NCBI GenBank assembly: GCA_036785325.1 | Contig: JAXIVH010000120.1 | Coordinates: forward strand, 362,034-426,033 | Direction: 5' to 3' | From: Urophycis tenuis | Lineage: Eukaryota; Chordata; Actinopteri; Gadiformes; Phycidae | Length of the DNA stretch: 64,000 bases | Part shown: piece after piece, positions 31,772 to 42,773 of the stretch | Numbering within the stretch: the stretch's first letter is position 1 | Layout of the letters: every line of letters begins with the position of its first letter | The notes under the pieces: model-generated | Told to the model about the DNA's origin: nothing | What the model saw: only the letters and a program-made list of their open reading frames with translations | The model's database searches: none | Position numbers and translations under genes: made by a program

Positions 31772-33003
31772 TGTGGCGCGGGAGGGGAGGTATTAAAGGG
31801 GCCTTATTACTAAAGAGCTCGACAACGCCACCCGGGGAATTTCACCCAGGGAATTATTCTGACAAGGTACACAGGTCCATAGTTACATGGAGGCAGGAGA
31901 CGTGGTTCAGAATTTAACATACACTTTTAATGTTCATTTCTTTTTCTTAAAACAACAGCACAAATAAAATTCATTCACACAAAAGAAAAAGGGACAAACC
32001 TAAACAGGGCTGAGGCCGAAGTGGATGGACGAAGGCTAGTGCAGGGGAGGGATCCACCAAAAAAAATAAACAAACTTAAATCACCGGGCACACGTGGCAG
32101 ACACACTCTCAGTGACGAAAACCCAGGGACACAGCAAGACAGGACAGGAGGATGCCACCACCAGATCACCACCTACGCCGCCACCACCACCGGCCTACAG
32201 CAACTAAAAGGGGAGGGAAATGCCACAACTTAGTGGGGTTGCACACACAAAAAAAGAAAACTTAAAGACCATGAGTAATGGACAAATTATAAATTTAAAC
32301 TATCCAAAGTAAGAGAAAACTCAGTTACTTGATTCACAAAACAAGATCTAGGATAAACACAAAACCCATACTCAAAAATAACAAAACGAAGCCCACACAT
32401 TCATACACTAATTCACTATATATAAAAGGGAACAGTCCCGGGTGAACAGAAGAAATCGTGCCCGGTCCGCGGCCGAACAATCGTCCGTCACAGAAGGAAC
32501 CGCAGCGTAGCCTCTGACAACCGTAGGACCACGCTGTAACGGCCCGCAGCAGCAGCCGACGAACGGCAAGCACCGTTAAACAAAACAAAAGCAGCACGAA
32601 AGAAAGCAAACAAAAACACAACAAAACAAAACAGAGCCAAACAAAAACAACGCAGAACAAAACAGCAGCGGCCCAATCAGGTGGTTACAGTCGCACCGTT
32701 TTGTAGTAACCGACCCTCACGAGAGGAGGGGGGGGAAGGACTCCAGGCAGCCGCTCGCATTTACCGCCGCGAACGAATCACTGCCAGCACACACAGCACG
32801 GAACGGCGCACAATCGTCCTGTCGGGCACACAACCTCTGACCCGGAAGTGACAGCTGACAATGGGAGCGCAGAGAAAGAACAGGTGGGCGGACTACAGCT
32901 TTTATACCGGTTCACATGTGTATAGCGGAAATGAACGAAACCATAGCAACCGTATGTAAACAAGAGAGGAGGAGAAACAATACAAAACACTCCTCCTGCT
33001 ACA
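31772..33003 (-). repeat. 3' LTR of gypsy-Ser (1232 bp)
   Basis: On the minus strand it begins TGTAGCAGGAGG at 33003 and ends CGCGCCACA at 31772. Same length as the other LTR. The small open frames inside occur in both LTRs and look like chance. Confidence 0.92.
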
Positions 33004-33008
33004 ATCTA

Positions 33009-33020
33009 CCCCCCCTTTTT
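33009..33020 (-). promoter_or_regulatory. Polypurine tract of gypsy-Ser
   Basis: AAAAAGGGGGGG on the minus strand, five bases before the 3' LTR. Confidence 0.8.
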
Positions 33021-33054
33021 GTATCGTCGCCCCGACGATTAACTAAAACCATCA

Positions 33055-36000
33055 CTACCTCCAGGGCCTAAAGAGTGCAGTGACAGCATGTGATACAGAA
33101 CCCTGAGAGTTAGCAGCCCCCAACGCAAAATCCCCCACCGGCCTTGGGATACGGTGGACATTAGAATGTTGACCAGCAGTTGCTCGGGCTGATCTCCGTG
33201 GTACCATGATGCTGGTGTCAAAGGAGCTGGTGGAGGGAATAGCTAGAGATGCAGGTGGCTGAGTGGGGGCCATGACAAGAGACCTGGAAGGACCTGGCTC
33301 AGTGGGGACCAGGTCAGCTGAATGGTGTGGCACCTGAGGGGTGGTTTGAGTCTCTGCTACGGCTCTGGTAGCTGGCAGGGTGGCAACAGAAGCAGTTTCG
33401 GGGACCAGAAACAGGTCATCATCACTGGACAACTCATCAGATACCGGCTTATTCAGGAGAGGTGGCTTACTAGCAGCAGCACAATCAGGGGACTCTGCTC
33501 CAATCACAGCCTTTAACAGGGTACGGTGAACATGCCTGACTTTGGACTGGTCATCCTTTGGGGCGATGGAATACACAGCTCCCCCTTCTTTAGGTGCTTT
33601 GATGACCCGGTACACTGTGGGGCTCCATAGGTCTTGCATCTTGTGTCGCCTTCTGGCGCTGAAGTCACGCAGCAAAACCAACTGACCTTCCACCAGGGGT
33701 TCACCTCGAACATGTTGATCATGAACTTTCTTTCTGCGCGCTGCAGCAGTCTTCAGTCGTTCTTGTGCGCCATCAAAAGCCGTCTGCAATCGGGCCTGAT
33801 GCTCTTGAATCCATTCATGGACGGCTCCACCCACAGGATCCAAAACTCTCCCTAACAGAAAGTCAATGGGGAGTCTGGGCTCCTGCCCAAACATTAAGAA
33901 AAAGGGGGACTCACCGGTTGCCTGATGGGGAGTGGTATTATAACAGTAAAGGACTTGAGGGAGGCAGGAGGTCCAGTCTCTTTTTCGGGATGGAGGCAGT
34001 GTGCGTAGCAGGTTGTGGAGGGTTCGGTTGAATCGCTCACACTGACCATTGCCGGCCGGGTGGTATGGGGTGGTGCGAGTCTTCTGAATGCCGTAGAGAC
34101 TACAAAGCTGCTGGATGAGGGCGCTCTCGAAGTTACGTCCCTGATCGGAGTGTATCCTGGCCGGGACCCCAAACTTGGAAAACCACTCCACCACCAAAAC
34201 CTGGGCCACAGTAGTGGCATGTTGATCACGGGTGGGGACGGTGAGCGTGTACTTACTAAAGATGTCCGTCATCACCAATACATTCTCCACACCATTTCTA
34301 GTAGGGTCCAACAAGGTGTAGTCAATGGCCAGAATTTCATTTGGCCTGGATGCCAAAAGGTGTCCCATGGGGTTCCGTGCAGTGGGTTGGTTGTCTTTGG
34401 CAAACTGACACCGCTCACATGCCTGACACCACTGTTCAACCTCTGTGGACATACCGGGCCAATAGCACCTAGATCGTAGAAGAGCTAAAGTCCGTTCCAC
34501 ACCTTGATGGCCATGCTCTTGGTGGACCTGGGTTAACACCTCCCTGATTAAAGCAGCAGGCAGGAGTAGCTGGAACATCGGCTCGGCACCATCAGGGCGG
34601 AAGATCTGTCGATACAGGATCCCATCCCTCTCCACGAATCGGCTCCATTGACGCAGCAGGATGAGCCCAGGTGAGGAAAGTTGCTGCCGCTCTTCATAGC
34701 TGGGACGCTGCCCCTGGTCCCAGTACCTCGGGACTTCCTGGATGACCGGGTCAGCCTGTTGAAGGGCCCGGATATCCGAAGGCGTTTTGTGAGGCAAAAC
34801 GGTCACAGTCGCTTGAGTTACCACAGTCTTCTCCATGTTCAGGGCCTGCTGGAGAGGCTTGGGAAGCGAGGTGCCAGGGAGCATGGCTTCGAAGTCTGGT
34901 GGGCCAGGTGAGTGCTGACGGGACAAAGCATCTGCATTTCTGTTACTTCTGCCAGATCGGTATTTCAGCTCGAAGTCAAACGAGGCCAGTTGGGCTGCCC
35001 AGCGCTGTTCTACAGCACCAAGCTTTGCAGATGACAAGTAACTGAGTGGATTATTGTCCGTGTAAACGATGCAGCGGTGGCCCAACAGATACTCTCTGAA
35101 CTTCTCACTCATTGCCCACTTAAGGGCCAGGAACTCCAACTTCATTGAACTATAGTTTGACATATTACGCTCTGTAGGCCTCAGTCCTCGACTAGCATAA
35201 GCTATGGGTCTCACCTTGCCTTCTTGCTCCTGTGAGAGCACTGCTCCCAACCCACCATGGCTGGCATCGACCTCGAGGATGAAGGGCAGAGAAAAGTCTG
35301 CATAAGCGAGTACTGGGGCAGTAGTGAGCTTGGTCTTCAGTGCCTCGAAACCTTGTCGGCACTCCTCTGTCCAGTTCTCAGTGACATTCTGTGCGGACCT
35401 CCGCTTGTGCCTGGTGCTTCCCAGCTCGGCTACCAGTCGGTGAAGGGGAGCTGCCAGCTTTGCGAAGCCCTCCACAAAGCGGCGATAATAGCTTGAAAAA
35501 CCCAGAAAGGACCGGAGCTCAGAGACTGTTTTGGGAGGCGGCCATTTTGCCACAGCCTCTATCTTGGATGGATCTGTGGAGACACCAGTAGCAGATATTA
35601 CATGGCCCAGATAACACACCTCTGGCTGGAAGAAGGCGCATTTGGAGAGCTTTGCCTTTAGTCCCTCCTGCTGAAGCCGACCTAGTACTGCATCAAGCCG
35701 CTGAAGATGCTGCTGTACAGTAGAAGAGAACACGACAATGTCATCCAGGTAAAGGAGCAATGAATGACCCTGTTGATTACCAAAGATTCTCTGCATCAGT
35801 CTTTGAAAGGTACTGGGAGCGTTACAGAGTCCAAATGGCATACGGTTCCATTCGAACAGACCAAAGGGAGTACAGAATGCAGTCTTGGGCCGATCCTTCT
35901 CAGTGACTGGGACCTGGTTATACCCACTGGCCAGGTCCAAGGTGGAGAACCAGCGTGCACCTGTCAAAGCATCCAATGACTCCTCGATGCGTGGCAGCGG

Positions 36001-36609
36001 AAACGCATCCTTCCTGGTCTTACTATTGAGCTGCCGGTAATCTACACACATGCGCAGACTCCCATCCTTCTTCTTAACTAGCACAATGGGGGAAGCGTAG
36101 GGGCTGCTACTTTCTCTGATCACCTGTGCGGCAAGAAGCTGATTAATGTGCTCTTTGACAGCCTCATAATCAGAAGGAGGGACGCGCCTATAGCGCTGTT
36201 TGACAGGGCTCTCAGCCACAAGAGGGATGTCATGTGAGATTAGATTGGTGCAACCTAAATCGCTGTCATGAGCAGAGAAAACAGAGGTATACTTCCTAAG
36301 GAGACCCCTCACCTGACCCTGCTCTTCTAAGGACAAAGAAGACAGATCTAAACCCTCCATCTGGTCCTGCACTGTGGGTAGGGCTGTCTGGGATGCTACA
36401 GTGGCTACGGTGGATGGGACCTCTGTGACTCCTGCAGGTAAACTCACAACATTCACCTGTTCCAGAGTGCCAACAACAGCGCGTGGGTATAACAGTACCT
36501 CGATGGAACCAACATTAACAATGGGTATGTATGCTGTAGCCCTAACCACCCTAACCAAAGATGGAGAAGCCAACAAACCAGTCCCGGGGTTCGAACAATA
36601 CTGTAGCAT
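33055..36609 (-). CDS. Gypsy-Ser pol: RT, RNase H, integrase
   Basis: An uninterrupted frame of 1184 codons. RT motifs: LRMCVDYRQLN, FSTLDLASGYNQV, MPFGLCNAPSTFQRLM and YLDD at 35740-35751 (residue about 287). RNase H: FILEVDASHGGLGAVLSQ, YTDNNPLSYL and RNADALSR. Integrase: zinc module HQEHGHQGVERTLALL with CERCQFAK (about residues 690-740), core AIDYTLLDP, HSDQGRNFES, HPAGNGQCERFNRTL, then the C-terminal domain and a roughly 130-residue low-complexity tail. All catalytic residues I can check are present. It belongs downstream of protease in one polyprotein but is cut off from it by the 1-base insertion near 36585, so the first codons here are not a real start. Confidence 0.9.
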   Translation of the reverse strand: MLQYCSNPGTGLLASPSLVRVVRATAYIPIVNVGSIEVLLYPRAVVGTLEQVNVVSLPAGVTEVPSTVATVASQTALPTVQDQMEGLDLSSLSLEEQGQVRGLLRKYTSVFSAHDSDLGCTNLISHDIPLVAESPVKQRYRRVPPSDYEAVKEHINQLLAAQVIRESSSPYASPIVLVKKKDGSLRMCVDYRQLNSKTRKDAFPLPRIEESLDALTGARWFSTLDLASGYNQVPVTEKDRPKTAFCTPFGLFEWNRMPFGLCNAPSTFQRLMQRIFGNQQGHSLLLYLDDIVVFSSTVQQHLQRLDAVLGRLQQEGLKAKLSKCAFFQPEVCYLGHVISATGVSTDPSKIEAVAKWPPPKTVSELRSFLGFSSYYRRFVEGFAKLAAPLHRLVAELGSTRHKRRSAQNVTENWTEECRQGFEALKTKLTTAPVLAYADFSLPFILEVDASHGGLGAVLSQEQEGKVRPIAYASRGLRPTERNMSNYSSMKLEFLALKWAMSEKFREYLLGHRCIVYTDNNPLSYLSSAKLGAVEQRWAAQLASFDFELKYRSGRSNRNADALSRQHSPGPPDFEAMLPGTSLPKPLQQALNMEKTVVTQATVTVLPHKTPSDIRALQQADPVIQEVPRYWDQGQRPSYEERQQLSSPGLILLRQWSRFVERDGILYRQIFRPDGAEPMFQLLLPAALIREVLTQVHQEHGHQGVERTLALLRSRCYWPGMSTEVEQWCQACERCQFAKDNQPTARNPMGHLLASRPNEILAIDYTLLDPTRNGVENVLVMTDIFSKYTLTVPTRDQHATTVAQVLVVEWFSKFGVPARIHSDQGRNFESALIQQLCSLYGIQKTRTTPYHPAGNGQCERFNRTLHNLLRTLPPSRKRDWTSCLPQVLYCYNTTPHQATGESPFFLMFGQEPRLPIDFLLGRVLDPVGGAVHEWIQEHQARLQTAFDGAQERLKTAAARRKKVHDQHVRGEPLVEGQLVLLRDFSARRRHKMQDLWSPTVYRVIKAPKEGGAVYSIAPKDDQSKVRHVHRTLLKAVIGAESPDCAAASKPPLLNKPVSDELSSDDDLFLVPETASVATLPATRAVAETQTTPQVPHHSADLVPTEPGPSRSLVMAPTQPPASLAIPSTSSFDTSIMVPRRSARATAGQHSNVHRIPRPVGDFALGAANSQGSVSHAVTALFRPWR

Positions 36610-37250
36610 CAGAACACCGCTCTAAACATGTGACTGCTACCAATTTCATCATACCACCTGGAATGCGATATGCACGCTTTCCTCTGACCTTTACATTTCC
36701 CATTAGCTTTGGAGAGATCTGCGTGGTTGCTTGGTGACACTTCTGCAGCGCCTGTGTGATGGGTTGTGGGGCCTGAGTGACAAAAGACAGTTCAAACAAT
36801 GATAAACCATGCTGCACAAAAAGCTCTTGATAGCACTTCCGGATCACATTCATTCCCATCACACCAGGGACCTGAAGGGACGCATCACCGGGAGGATCCC
36901 TCACTATCAAGACACCGCACTGCAAAATCAACTTGCCACACAACTCAACATCAAGCTCTAGGTAACCAAGGAAAGGAATATCTAACCCATTAGCTGCCCT
37001 AAGCTGCAACCAGTTGCATGATTTAAGGCGTTCTTGACCCCATGGTTCAAAATGCCGGCGGAAAAAGCTCTCTGTAACGGTGGACACCATAGAACCAGTA
37101 TCAACTAGACATGGCACCTTAACGCCACCCATGTCCACCTCCAAATGGGGACAAGACGAAACCAGTTTTGATGCATCATCTAATTCACCCTTCACAGTAT
37201 TTGAGCCAGTCGAGGCCCCACCCAAACTGTGGCTCTGCAGTTCGGTGGGT
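36590..37250 (-). CDS. Gypsy-Ser aspartic protease
   Basis: The frame encodes the retropepsin motif CLVDTGSMVSTVT near 37095-37135, followed by LDIPFLGYLELDVE and GVMGMNVIRKC, a protease fold of the gypsy type. It leaves frame near 36585 because of an extra C in a run of four, shortly before RT. It would mature the gag-pol polyprotein. The junction with gag just upstream is in another frame, which may be a natural frameshift site or a further break. Confidence 0.75.
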
Positions 37251-37251
37251 G

Positions 37252-38301
37252 CTAGTTTTCCGGAGCTGGGGTGGATTCTGACTGCCTAGCGGAGGGCCGG
37301 GAAGCTTGTGAGGAGAACTGAGAACGAAGGGGAGCACGCACACTATCACATTCCCTAGCAAAATGGCCAGGTTGCTGACAGCGTCTACATATCACAGGCC
37401 CACGCTGCCTTGAATGACTGTGTGGAAGAGGATGCTGCATTAGAGCTATGGTGCGAGTTAGCTGGTTCAGCTGTTCTTGCTGCTGCCTCAACATGTCCTT
37501 CATTTCCCTCATTTCAGATAGAGGAACACCAACTGGGTGAGCACCCTGAACGCCATACTGAATGCCACTGATTGAGGGGACAGAGTTGCTACGACCTCTA
37601 ACGCCACTTGGTAGACCTTCGCGCTCCCACCTAATTGCCTACCCCCTGACATCAAGCAGTGTAGCTGTGGGCTGTCGACGCACAAACTGTTTAAGCTCTC
37701 GTCGTAAGGTGTTATCTATAACTTGCTCAACAAACTGATCCCGCAACAGAACCTCAGAATTAGGCATCCCGGTCGGTGCACGCTGCTTTACCCTTTCCAT
37801 AAGACTCATCAAAGAGAGGGAGAATTCCTGTAATGTTTCTCCTTCATGTTGCTTTCGGGAAAAGAAAGCCTCTTGTAAAGCGACATGAGATTCAGAGCAG
37901 CCATAGAGTTCCTGCAGTATAGCAATTATCCTCGCTGGATCCCCACGATCTACACTAGAGCGGTATTTGATTTCTTCACGTGCTTCCCCCTCTAGGTGAT
38001 CGAAGAGGAAGAAAGCCTGATCAGCTAGGGATAAATGACGAGTCCTCATACATGCCTGCACTTCCTCTATCCATTCACCCAGCGCCATGCCTGATCTTGC
38101 TCTAAACATGGGACACTTCCTGTCACGAGGCACAAACACTAACCGCTCTGTTGCAGGGACACTAGCAGTAAGCACCGCTGATGAGGTTGATGGTATGGCA
38201 TTTGGGGCGGGTCTAACAGGGGCCTGCTCCTGACGTAGCCTCTCATTGTCAGCTTTCAACTGGGCGACCAGATCTCTCAGCTCTTCTAATTCCTCCTCCA
38301 T
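37252..38301 (-). pseudogene. Gypsy-Ser gag, one nonsense codon
   Basis: Starts at MEEELEELRDL (ATG at 38301-38299); the longer frame upstream is the poly-T/poly-A leader. A coiled-coil-like N-terminus precedes the capsid-like region (MFRARSGMALGEWIEEVQACM, FFLFDHLEGEAREEIKYR, LQEAFFSRKQHEGETLQEF). TAG at 37639-37641 interrupts it; the same frame continues with RWEREGLPSG and a CCHC knuckle, CRRCQQPGHFAREC (about 37340-37390), ending at 37252. The stop lies between capsid and knuckle, not at a gag-pol border, so programmed read-through is unlikely. Confidence 0.8.
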
Positions 38302-38419
38302 GAGAGTAGATTTGAATAACGAAACGCTGCTGCTTTGTTTCAATGGCAAAAGGAAAAGAAAAAAAAAAAAAAAGAAAAACAATTGAACACACGTCTCCAC
38401 CTTACTTCTGCAGTAACAG

Positions 38420-38436
38420 TCCTGCCGACAACGCCA
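38420..38436 (-). promoter_or_regulatory. Primer binding site, tRNA-Ser-like
   Basis: On the minus strand, four bases after the 5' LTR, TGGCGTTGTCGGCAGGA is complementary to the 3' end of tRNA-Ser(AGA/TGA) with one mismatch (tRNA recalled from memory). Confidence 0.6.
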
Positions 38437-38440
38437 AGTT

Positions 38441-39672
38441 TGTGGCGCGGGAGGGGAGGTATTAAAGGGGCCTTATTACTTAAGAGCTCGACAACGCCAC
38501 CCGGGGAATTTCACCCAGGGAATTATTCTGACAAGGTACACAGGTCCGTAGTTACATGGAGGCAGGAGACGTGGTTCAGAATTTAACATACACTTTTAAT
38601 GTTCATTTCTTTTTCTTAAAACAACAGCACAAATAAAATTCATTCACACAAAAGAAAAAGGGACAAACCTAAACAGGGCTGAGGCCGAAGTGGATGGACG
38701 AAGGCTAGTGCAGGGGAGGGATCCACCAAAAAAAATAAACAAACTTAAATCACCGGGCACACGTGGCAGACACACTCTCAGTGACGAAAACCCAGGGACA
38801 CAGCAAGACAGGACAGGAGGATGCCACCACCAGATCACCACCTACGCCGCCACCACCACCGGCCTACAGCAACTAAAAGGGGAGGGAAATGCCACAACTT
38901 AGTGGGGTTGCACACACAAAAAAAGAAAACTTAAAGACCATGAGTAATGGACAAATTATAAATTTAAACTATCCGAAGTAAGAGAAAACTCAGTTACTTA
39001 ATTCACAAAACAAGATCTAGGATAAACACAAAACCCATACTCAAAAATAACAAAACGAAGCCCACACATTCATACACTAATTCACTATATATAAAAGGGA
39101 ACAGTCCCGGGTGAACAGAAGAAATCGTGCCCGGTCCGCGGCCGAACAATCGTCCGTCACAGAAGGAACCGCAGCGTAGCCTCTGACAACCGTAGGACCA
39201 CGCTGTAACGGCCCGCAGCAGCAGCCGACGAACGGCAAGCACCGTTAAACAAAACAAAAGCAGCACGAAAGAAAGCAAACAAAAACACAACAAAACAAAA
39301 CAGAGCCAAACAAAAACAACGCAGAACAAAACAGCAGCGGCCCAATCAGGTGGTTACAGTCGCACCGTTTTGTAGTAACCGACCCTCACGAGAGGAGGGG
39401 GGGGAAGGACTCCAGGCAGCCGCTCGCATTTACCGCTGCGAACGAATCACTGCCAGCACACACAGCACGGAACGGCGCACAATCGTCCTGTCGGGCACAC
39501 AACCTCTGACCCGGAAGTGACAGCTGACAATGGGAGCGCAGAGAAAGAACAGGTGGGCGGACTACAGCTTTTATACCGGTTCACATGTGTATAGCGGAAA
39601 TGAACGAAACCATAGCAACCGTATGTAAACAAGAGAGGAGGAGAAACAATACAAAACACTCCTCCTGCTACA
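38441..39672 (-). repeat. 5' LTR of gypsy-Ser (1232 bp)
   Basis: Begins at 39672 and ends at 38441 on the minus strand. It would drive transcription of the element; a TATATAAAAGG word is at about 39084-39098 on plus and CG-rich blocks lie near 39125-39150. Confidence 0.92.
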
Positions 39673-39740
39673 TAACCATTTGCCCGCTAACCATTTGCCC
39701 CTCCTGCTAACCATTTGCCTATTAAGCTAACCATTTGATG
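39673..39740. repeat. Minisatellite (right part after gypsy-Ser)
   Basis: Three or four CTAACCATTTGCC units, ending in CTAACCATTTGATGGACCAGCTGTTGGATG, which also ends the array at 56640-56665. Confidence 0.7.
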
Positions 39741-39779
39741 GACCAGCTGTTGGATGAGGCATTGTGGTTGCCATTCCTC

Positions 39780-40180
39780 TGGCCCATACTTCTAAGGTAT
39801 GAACACGTGCAGCTTATACAGTGACTACTCACATGATCTTGTGCTGTGACCGTTAGGTATGTGGTTTTAAATGCAATGCCTCAAAGGCGTTGTTAGGAGT
39901 GCCCACCCTGTGCAAGGTGTGTCAGTACAGTGGTTTAAAAAGCAGACATTTACTGAAGAGGTCTCTATCTCTCTCACAATGTCCTGATCCAGTATTATGT
40001 TGTTTGTTGGAATATTACTTGATTTATTGTTTTTTCTATGTCAGTCTGTCAATTCTCCTCTTTCACCCTCTACAGGTTTCTTTTTTTGTGAAATTTAACT
40101 GTAGGCATCAATTTATGATTGTTTAATCTTGTCTTCAGCACCATGAAGTAAATTACGAGCAATTAAAGGCTGTGGTGTAG
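39780..40180 (-). repeat. NITR-unit 3'-flank duplicon
   Basis: Parallels 930-1290 and 58755-59240. No gene. Its continuation toward an ITIM exon is cut off by LINE F and the third gypsy element, consistent with copy 2 having no such exon nearby. Confidence 0.6.
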
Positions 40181-40399
40181 GTTAAACACCACTTGACATC
40201 ACATTGGGGAGACATGGTGGAAGGTAGCCCCAGCCTTGTACTAGAACTATGGCGTCTAACTGGGATGAGGAAGAGGTGGCAAGACCCACAATTAACATTT
40301 ATGATGGCCATATAATTTCGAACCGGTTAGACGTGAGAGGGCGAATGAAGAAATGTGTGATTATGTTGGGTCCATAATCAACTATCCATAGAAAGAACA

Positions 40400-41216
40400 A
40401 CCATTCAAACTTATATCAGAAGTGGCGCCTGCCCTGTCGGCGACTCGCTACCACAAAGTTTTTGTCCGTGTTTTGTTTTACTGTCGTGTCACTGTTTTGA
40501 ACGCAAGAATCACATGCAATATGTTGGGATTTAAAGTGCACACGTTTGGACTAACAGTATGTGGTTAGTTATATGGAGTGAATTTATTCGCATGAAGCTA
40601 CAAGGCTTTGGAGCGTCTGACCCAGCAGCAGTCGTCTCCTACAGCATCGGTGAACGCTACAGCATTTGGGATACAATGGCAAACTGTGGCCATCCACGCT
40701 TGGATTTACCTCCAGAGTTAAAGCGAAGGAAAAGAGGCCGATTGTGAGCAACAGGCTCAGGAAGCACAAGCCTGTCCTACCATCTGTGATTATGGGCAAT
40801 GTGCACTCCATAGTCAACAAAGTTAATGAACTTGCAGCGCTTGTGAAGTATGATCGGCTGTACCGACAGTGCAGCCTTCTCTGTTTTACGGAGTCGTGGT
40901 TTACGGACAGCGTTACGACAGCATACATAGAAATTGATGGCTTCACCATGATCCGACAGGACAGAGACCCGGTGAATTCAGGCAAGAAATTGGGGGGAAG
41001 TGTTTGCCTGTAGGCCTACATGAACAAACAATGGTGTCACCCTGGACACATCACCGAAAAGCAGAGTGTGTGGTCAATCATTGAATTGCTGGCGGTGAGT
41101 TGCAGACCTTACTATCTCCCTCATGAATAATCCAATGTCATTGTCATTGTGGTTTATACTCCACCATCTGTCAATGCCAAACTGGCATTAGCATTGTACT
41201 CTCTCTGCCTCACTTC
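40400..41216 (+). mobile_element. LINE F, 5' fragment
   Basis: The 5' part of a LINE related to A, plus strand. It ends abruptly at about 41216 in the endonuclease, where gypsy integrase sequence starts. The remainder of the LINE was not found at the other side of that element, so it is a fragment. Left limit approximate. Confidence 0.65.
40666..41215 (+). pseudogene. LINE F endonuclease fragment
   Basis: Shows IMGNVHSIVNKVNELAALV, CFTESWFTDSV and, after stops near 41011 and 41128, ELLAVSCRPYYLPHE and VVYTPPSVNAKLA, all of an apurinic-type LINE endonuclease. At least two nonsense codons are present and RT is absent. Confidence 0.7.
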
Positions 41217-41321
41217 CATCGTTCAGGCAGTTTGTCAACTGCCCTTCTGTGCTGGGCAAGGAGCATGTCAGTGACCAGGGCCTTAAAGGCAGCGGCTGGA
41301 TCCGTCCGGATCACAGCAAAT

Positions 41322-41888
41322 TGTCATGAGCTTTCTCTCTCTGCCCTGTTAACAAGCACTAATTGCTGCCGCTTCAGTCTCAGCTCTGTTTGATCAGCCA
41401 CACCTGTATCTACTCCTGCACTCATTAACCTGCCAGCTGCACTGCATTCCCTGTTCATCACCCTCTGTATATAAGCCCTGTCTTTCAGTACCTCCTTGTC
41501 AGACCGTCTGCAAACCAGTACCTGTTACCCTGCCTGTCTTCATACGCCTCTGACTCTTACCTGTGATATCGGACCTGCTCAACTACGTCTTTGATCTTCT
41601 GCCCCGGTAACCGTTACCTGCCTTCTGCCTTATCACTACGAATACTGCCTAGCCCTTGCCTGTACCACTGCTACTATTCCATCTGCCAGTTCTCCTCTCC
41701 CTCGGCTGTGTGTGTCTTTACCCCGTGACTCCGGACAATCATTGAGTCTGCCCTGGAACCCACCCCGCCATCTCAGTGAGACGCCACTCAGCTCTGGAAA
41801 CACACCCATACACCCCCTTTCCCCAAATCCTTCAATAAACTGTTTAACGTGACGCTCTTGTGGTCCTCGTCCTGTTTGGTGTCTGACA
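41322..41888 (+). mobile_element. Solo LTR, 567 bp, CAAAT target duplication
   Basis: TGTCATGAGC to GGTGTCTGACA, flanked by CAAAT at 41317-41321 and 41889-41893. TATATAAG near 41467 and AATAAA near 41833 give plus orientation. Removing it joins two parts of the gypsy integrase (41217-41321 and 41894 onward). Confidence 0.88.
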
Positions 41889-41893
41889 CAAAT

Positions 41894-42316
41894 GGATCAT
41901 CTAGGGGGCGTAATTCCACACATAGCCTGATGAGTCCATCCCGCAGGGTCTGGCTACCCTCATCTTCCACGAGCATAGCCACTGTAAAGGATGTCACACA
42001 CTCACGTACCAGTAGCACTAATTGGCATGCTCGTTTCATGACGTCAGCAGCAAAGGTGATGCCAACAGCAGCTGGGGGATCAGCTAATGGCTGTTCTACA
42101 ATGAACTGGGGGGTGTGACGAAGGGCCGCACAGGAATGACAGCCATCAGTAACCCGACTGATGGACTTGTCTAGGTCAAGGGCAAAAATGTATCTCCCTA
42201 CTGTCATCCTGAGCTGATTTGCTGTTGGGTGACTAAGCTGTAAGTGCAAAGCAGTCACCAGGCCGTCCAGAACCAGCCTAGGGACAATTATGCACTCCTT
42301 TGATAGGGAGAGAGGC
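41894..42316 (-). pseudogene. Third gypsy integrase fragment
   Basis: Encodes the zinc module (LQLSHPTANQLRMTVGRY, CHSCAAL) and the first part of the core (ITFAADVMKRACQ, LRDGLIRLCVELRPLDDPF). The core continues past the solo LTR at about 41317-41217 with IRTDPAAAFKALV. The L2 insertion separates it from RNase H. Confidence 0.7.
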
Positions 42317-42742
42317 TCAGATTCAGATGTATTTATATAGCACATTTAAACATGACTTGCATCAACCAAAGTGCTTTACAGAGACCGGTGGGAAGCAAAC
42401 AAATAACATATAACAAATAAAACAGAGGCAGGCCATACAATAATACTTCAAAAAGCAGACCATACAAATACACAATAGAGACAACAGTACAAGCAAGGCT
42501 CAGGTCAAGATAAATCGGGAAACGCTAGAGAAAAAAAGTATGTTTTGAGCTGGGATTTAAAAGAGTCAACTGAAGGGGAGAATTTGATGGAGGTAGGATG
42601 CTGTTCCACAGTTTGGGGGCTGCGACAGCAAAGGCACGGTAGCCCCTGTGCTTGAGATTGGCCTTCGGCTCCGTCAGTAACCCCTGCGTGGCCGATCTAA
42701 TGGTTCTAACATTAAAGTAGGGGGAGAGGAGGTCTGAGATGT

Positions 42743-42767
42743 GGGGGGGGGGGGGGGGGGGGGGGGG
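42743..42767 (+). repeat. Poly-G run (about 25 G)
   Basis: Uninterrupted Gs next to the MITE edge; length may be uncertain in the assembly. Confidence 0.7.
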
Positions 42768-42773
42768 CTTTAT

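Larger units (their letters stand above)
31772..39672 (-). mobile_element. Gypsy-Ser: young Ty3/gypsy retrotransposon with both LTRs
   Basis: A 7.9-kb minus-strand element with two 1232-bp LTRs and a 4-bp target duplication TAAC (31768-31771 and 39673-39676). I counted only about five differences between the LTRs, so insertion is recent. Internal order 5' to 3': primer site, gag with zinc knuckle, protease, RT, RNase H, integrase, polypurine tract. There is no envelope gene. Two coding breaks are visible: a TAG in gag (37639-37641) and a 1-base insertion near 36585 between protease and RT. Confidence 0.93.

Noticed and set aside
32334..32676. Open frames inside the gypsy-Ser LTRs (same at 39003-39345)
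   Set aside because: Translations are Phe/Leu/Cys-rich readings of an A-rich LTR, present in both LTRs only because the LTRs are nearly identical.
37639..37641. Programmed stop-codon read-through in gypsy-Ser gag
   Set aside because: The TAG lies between the capsid-like part and the zinc knuckle, not at a gag-pol border, so a nonsense mutation is simpler.
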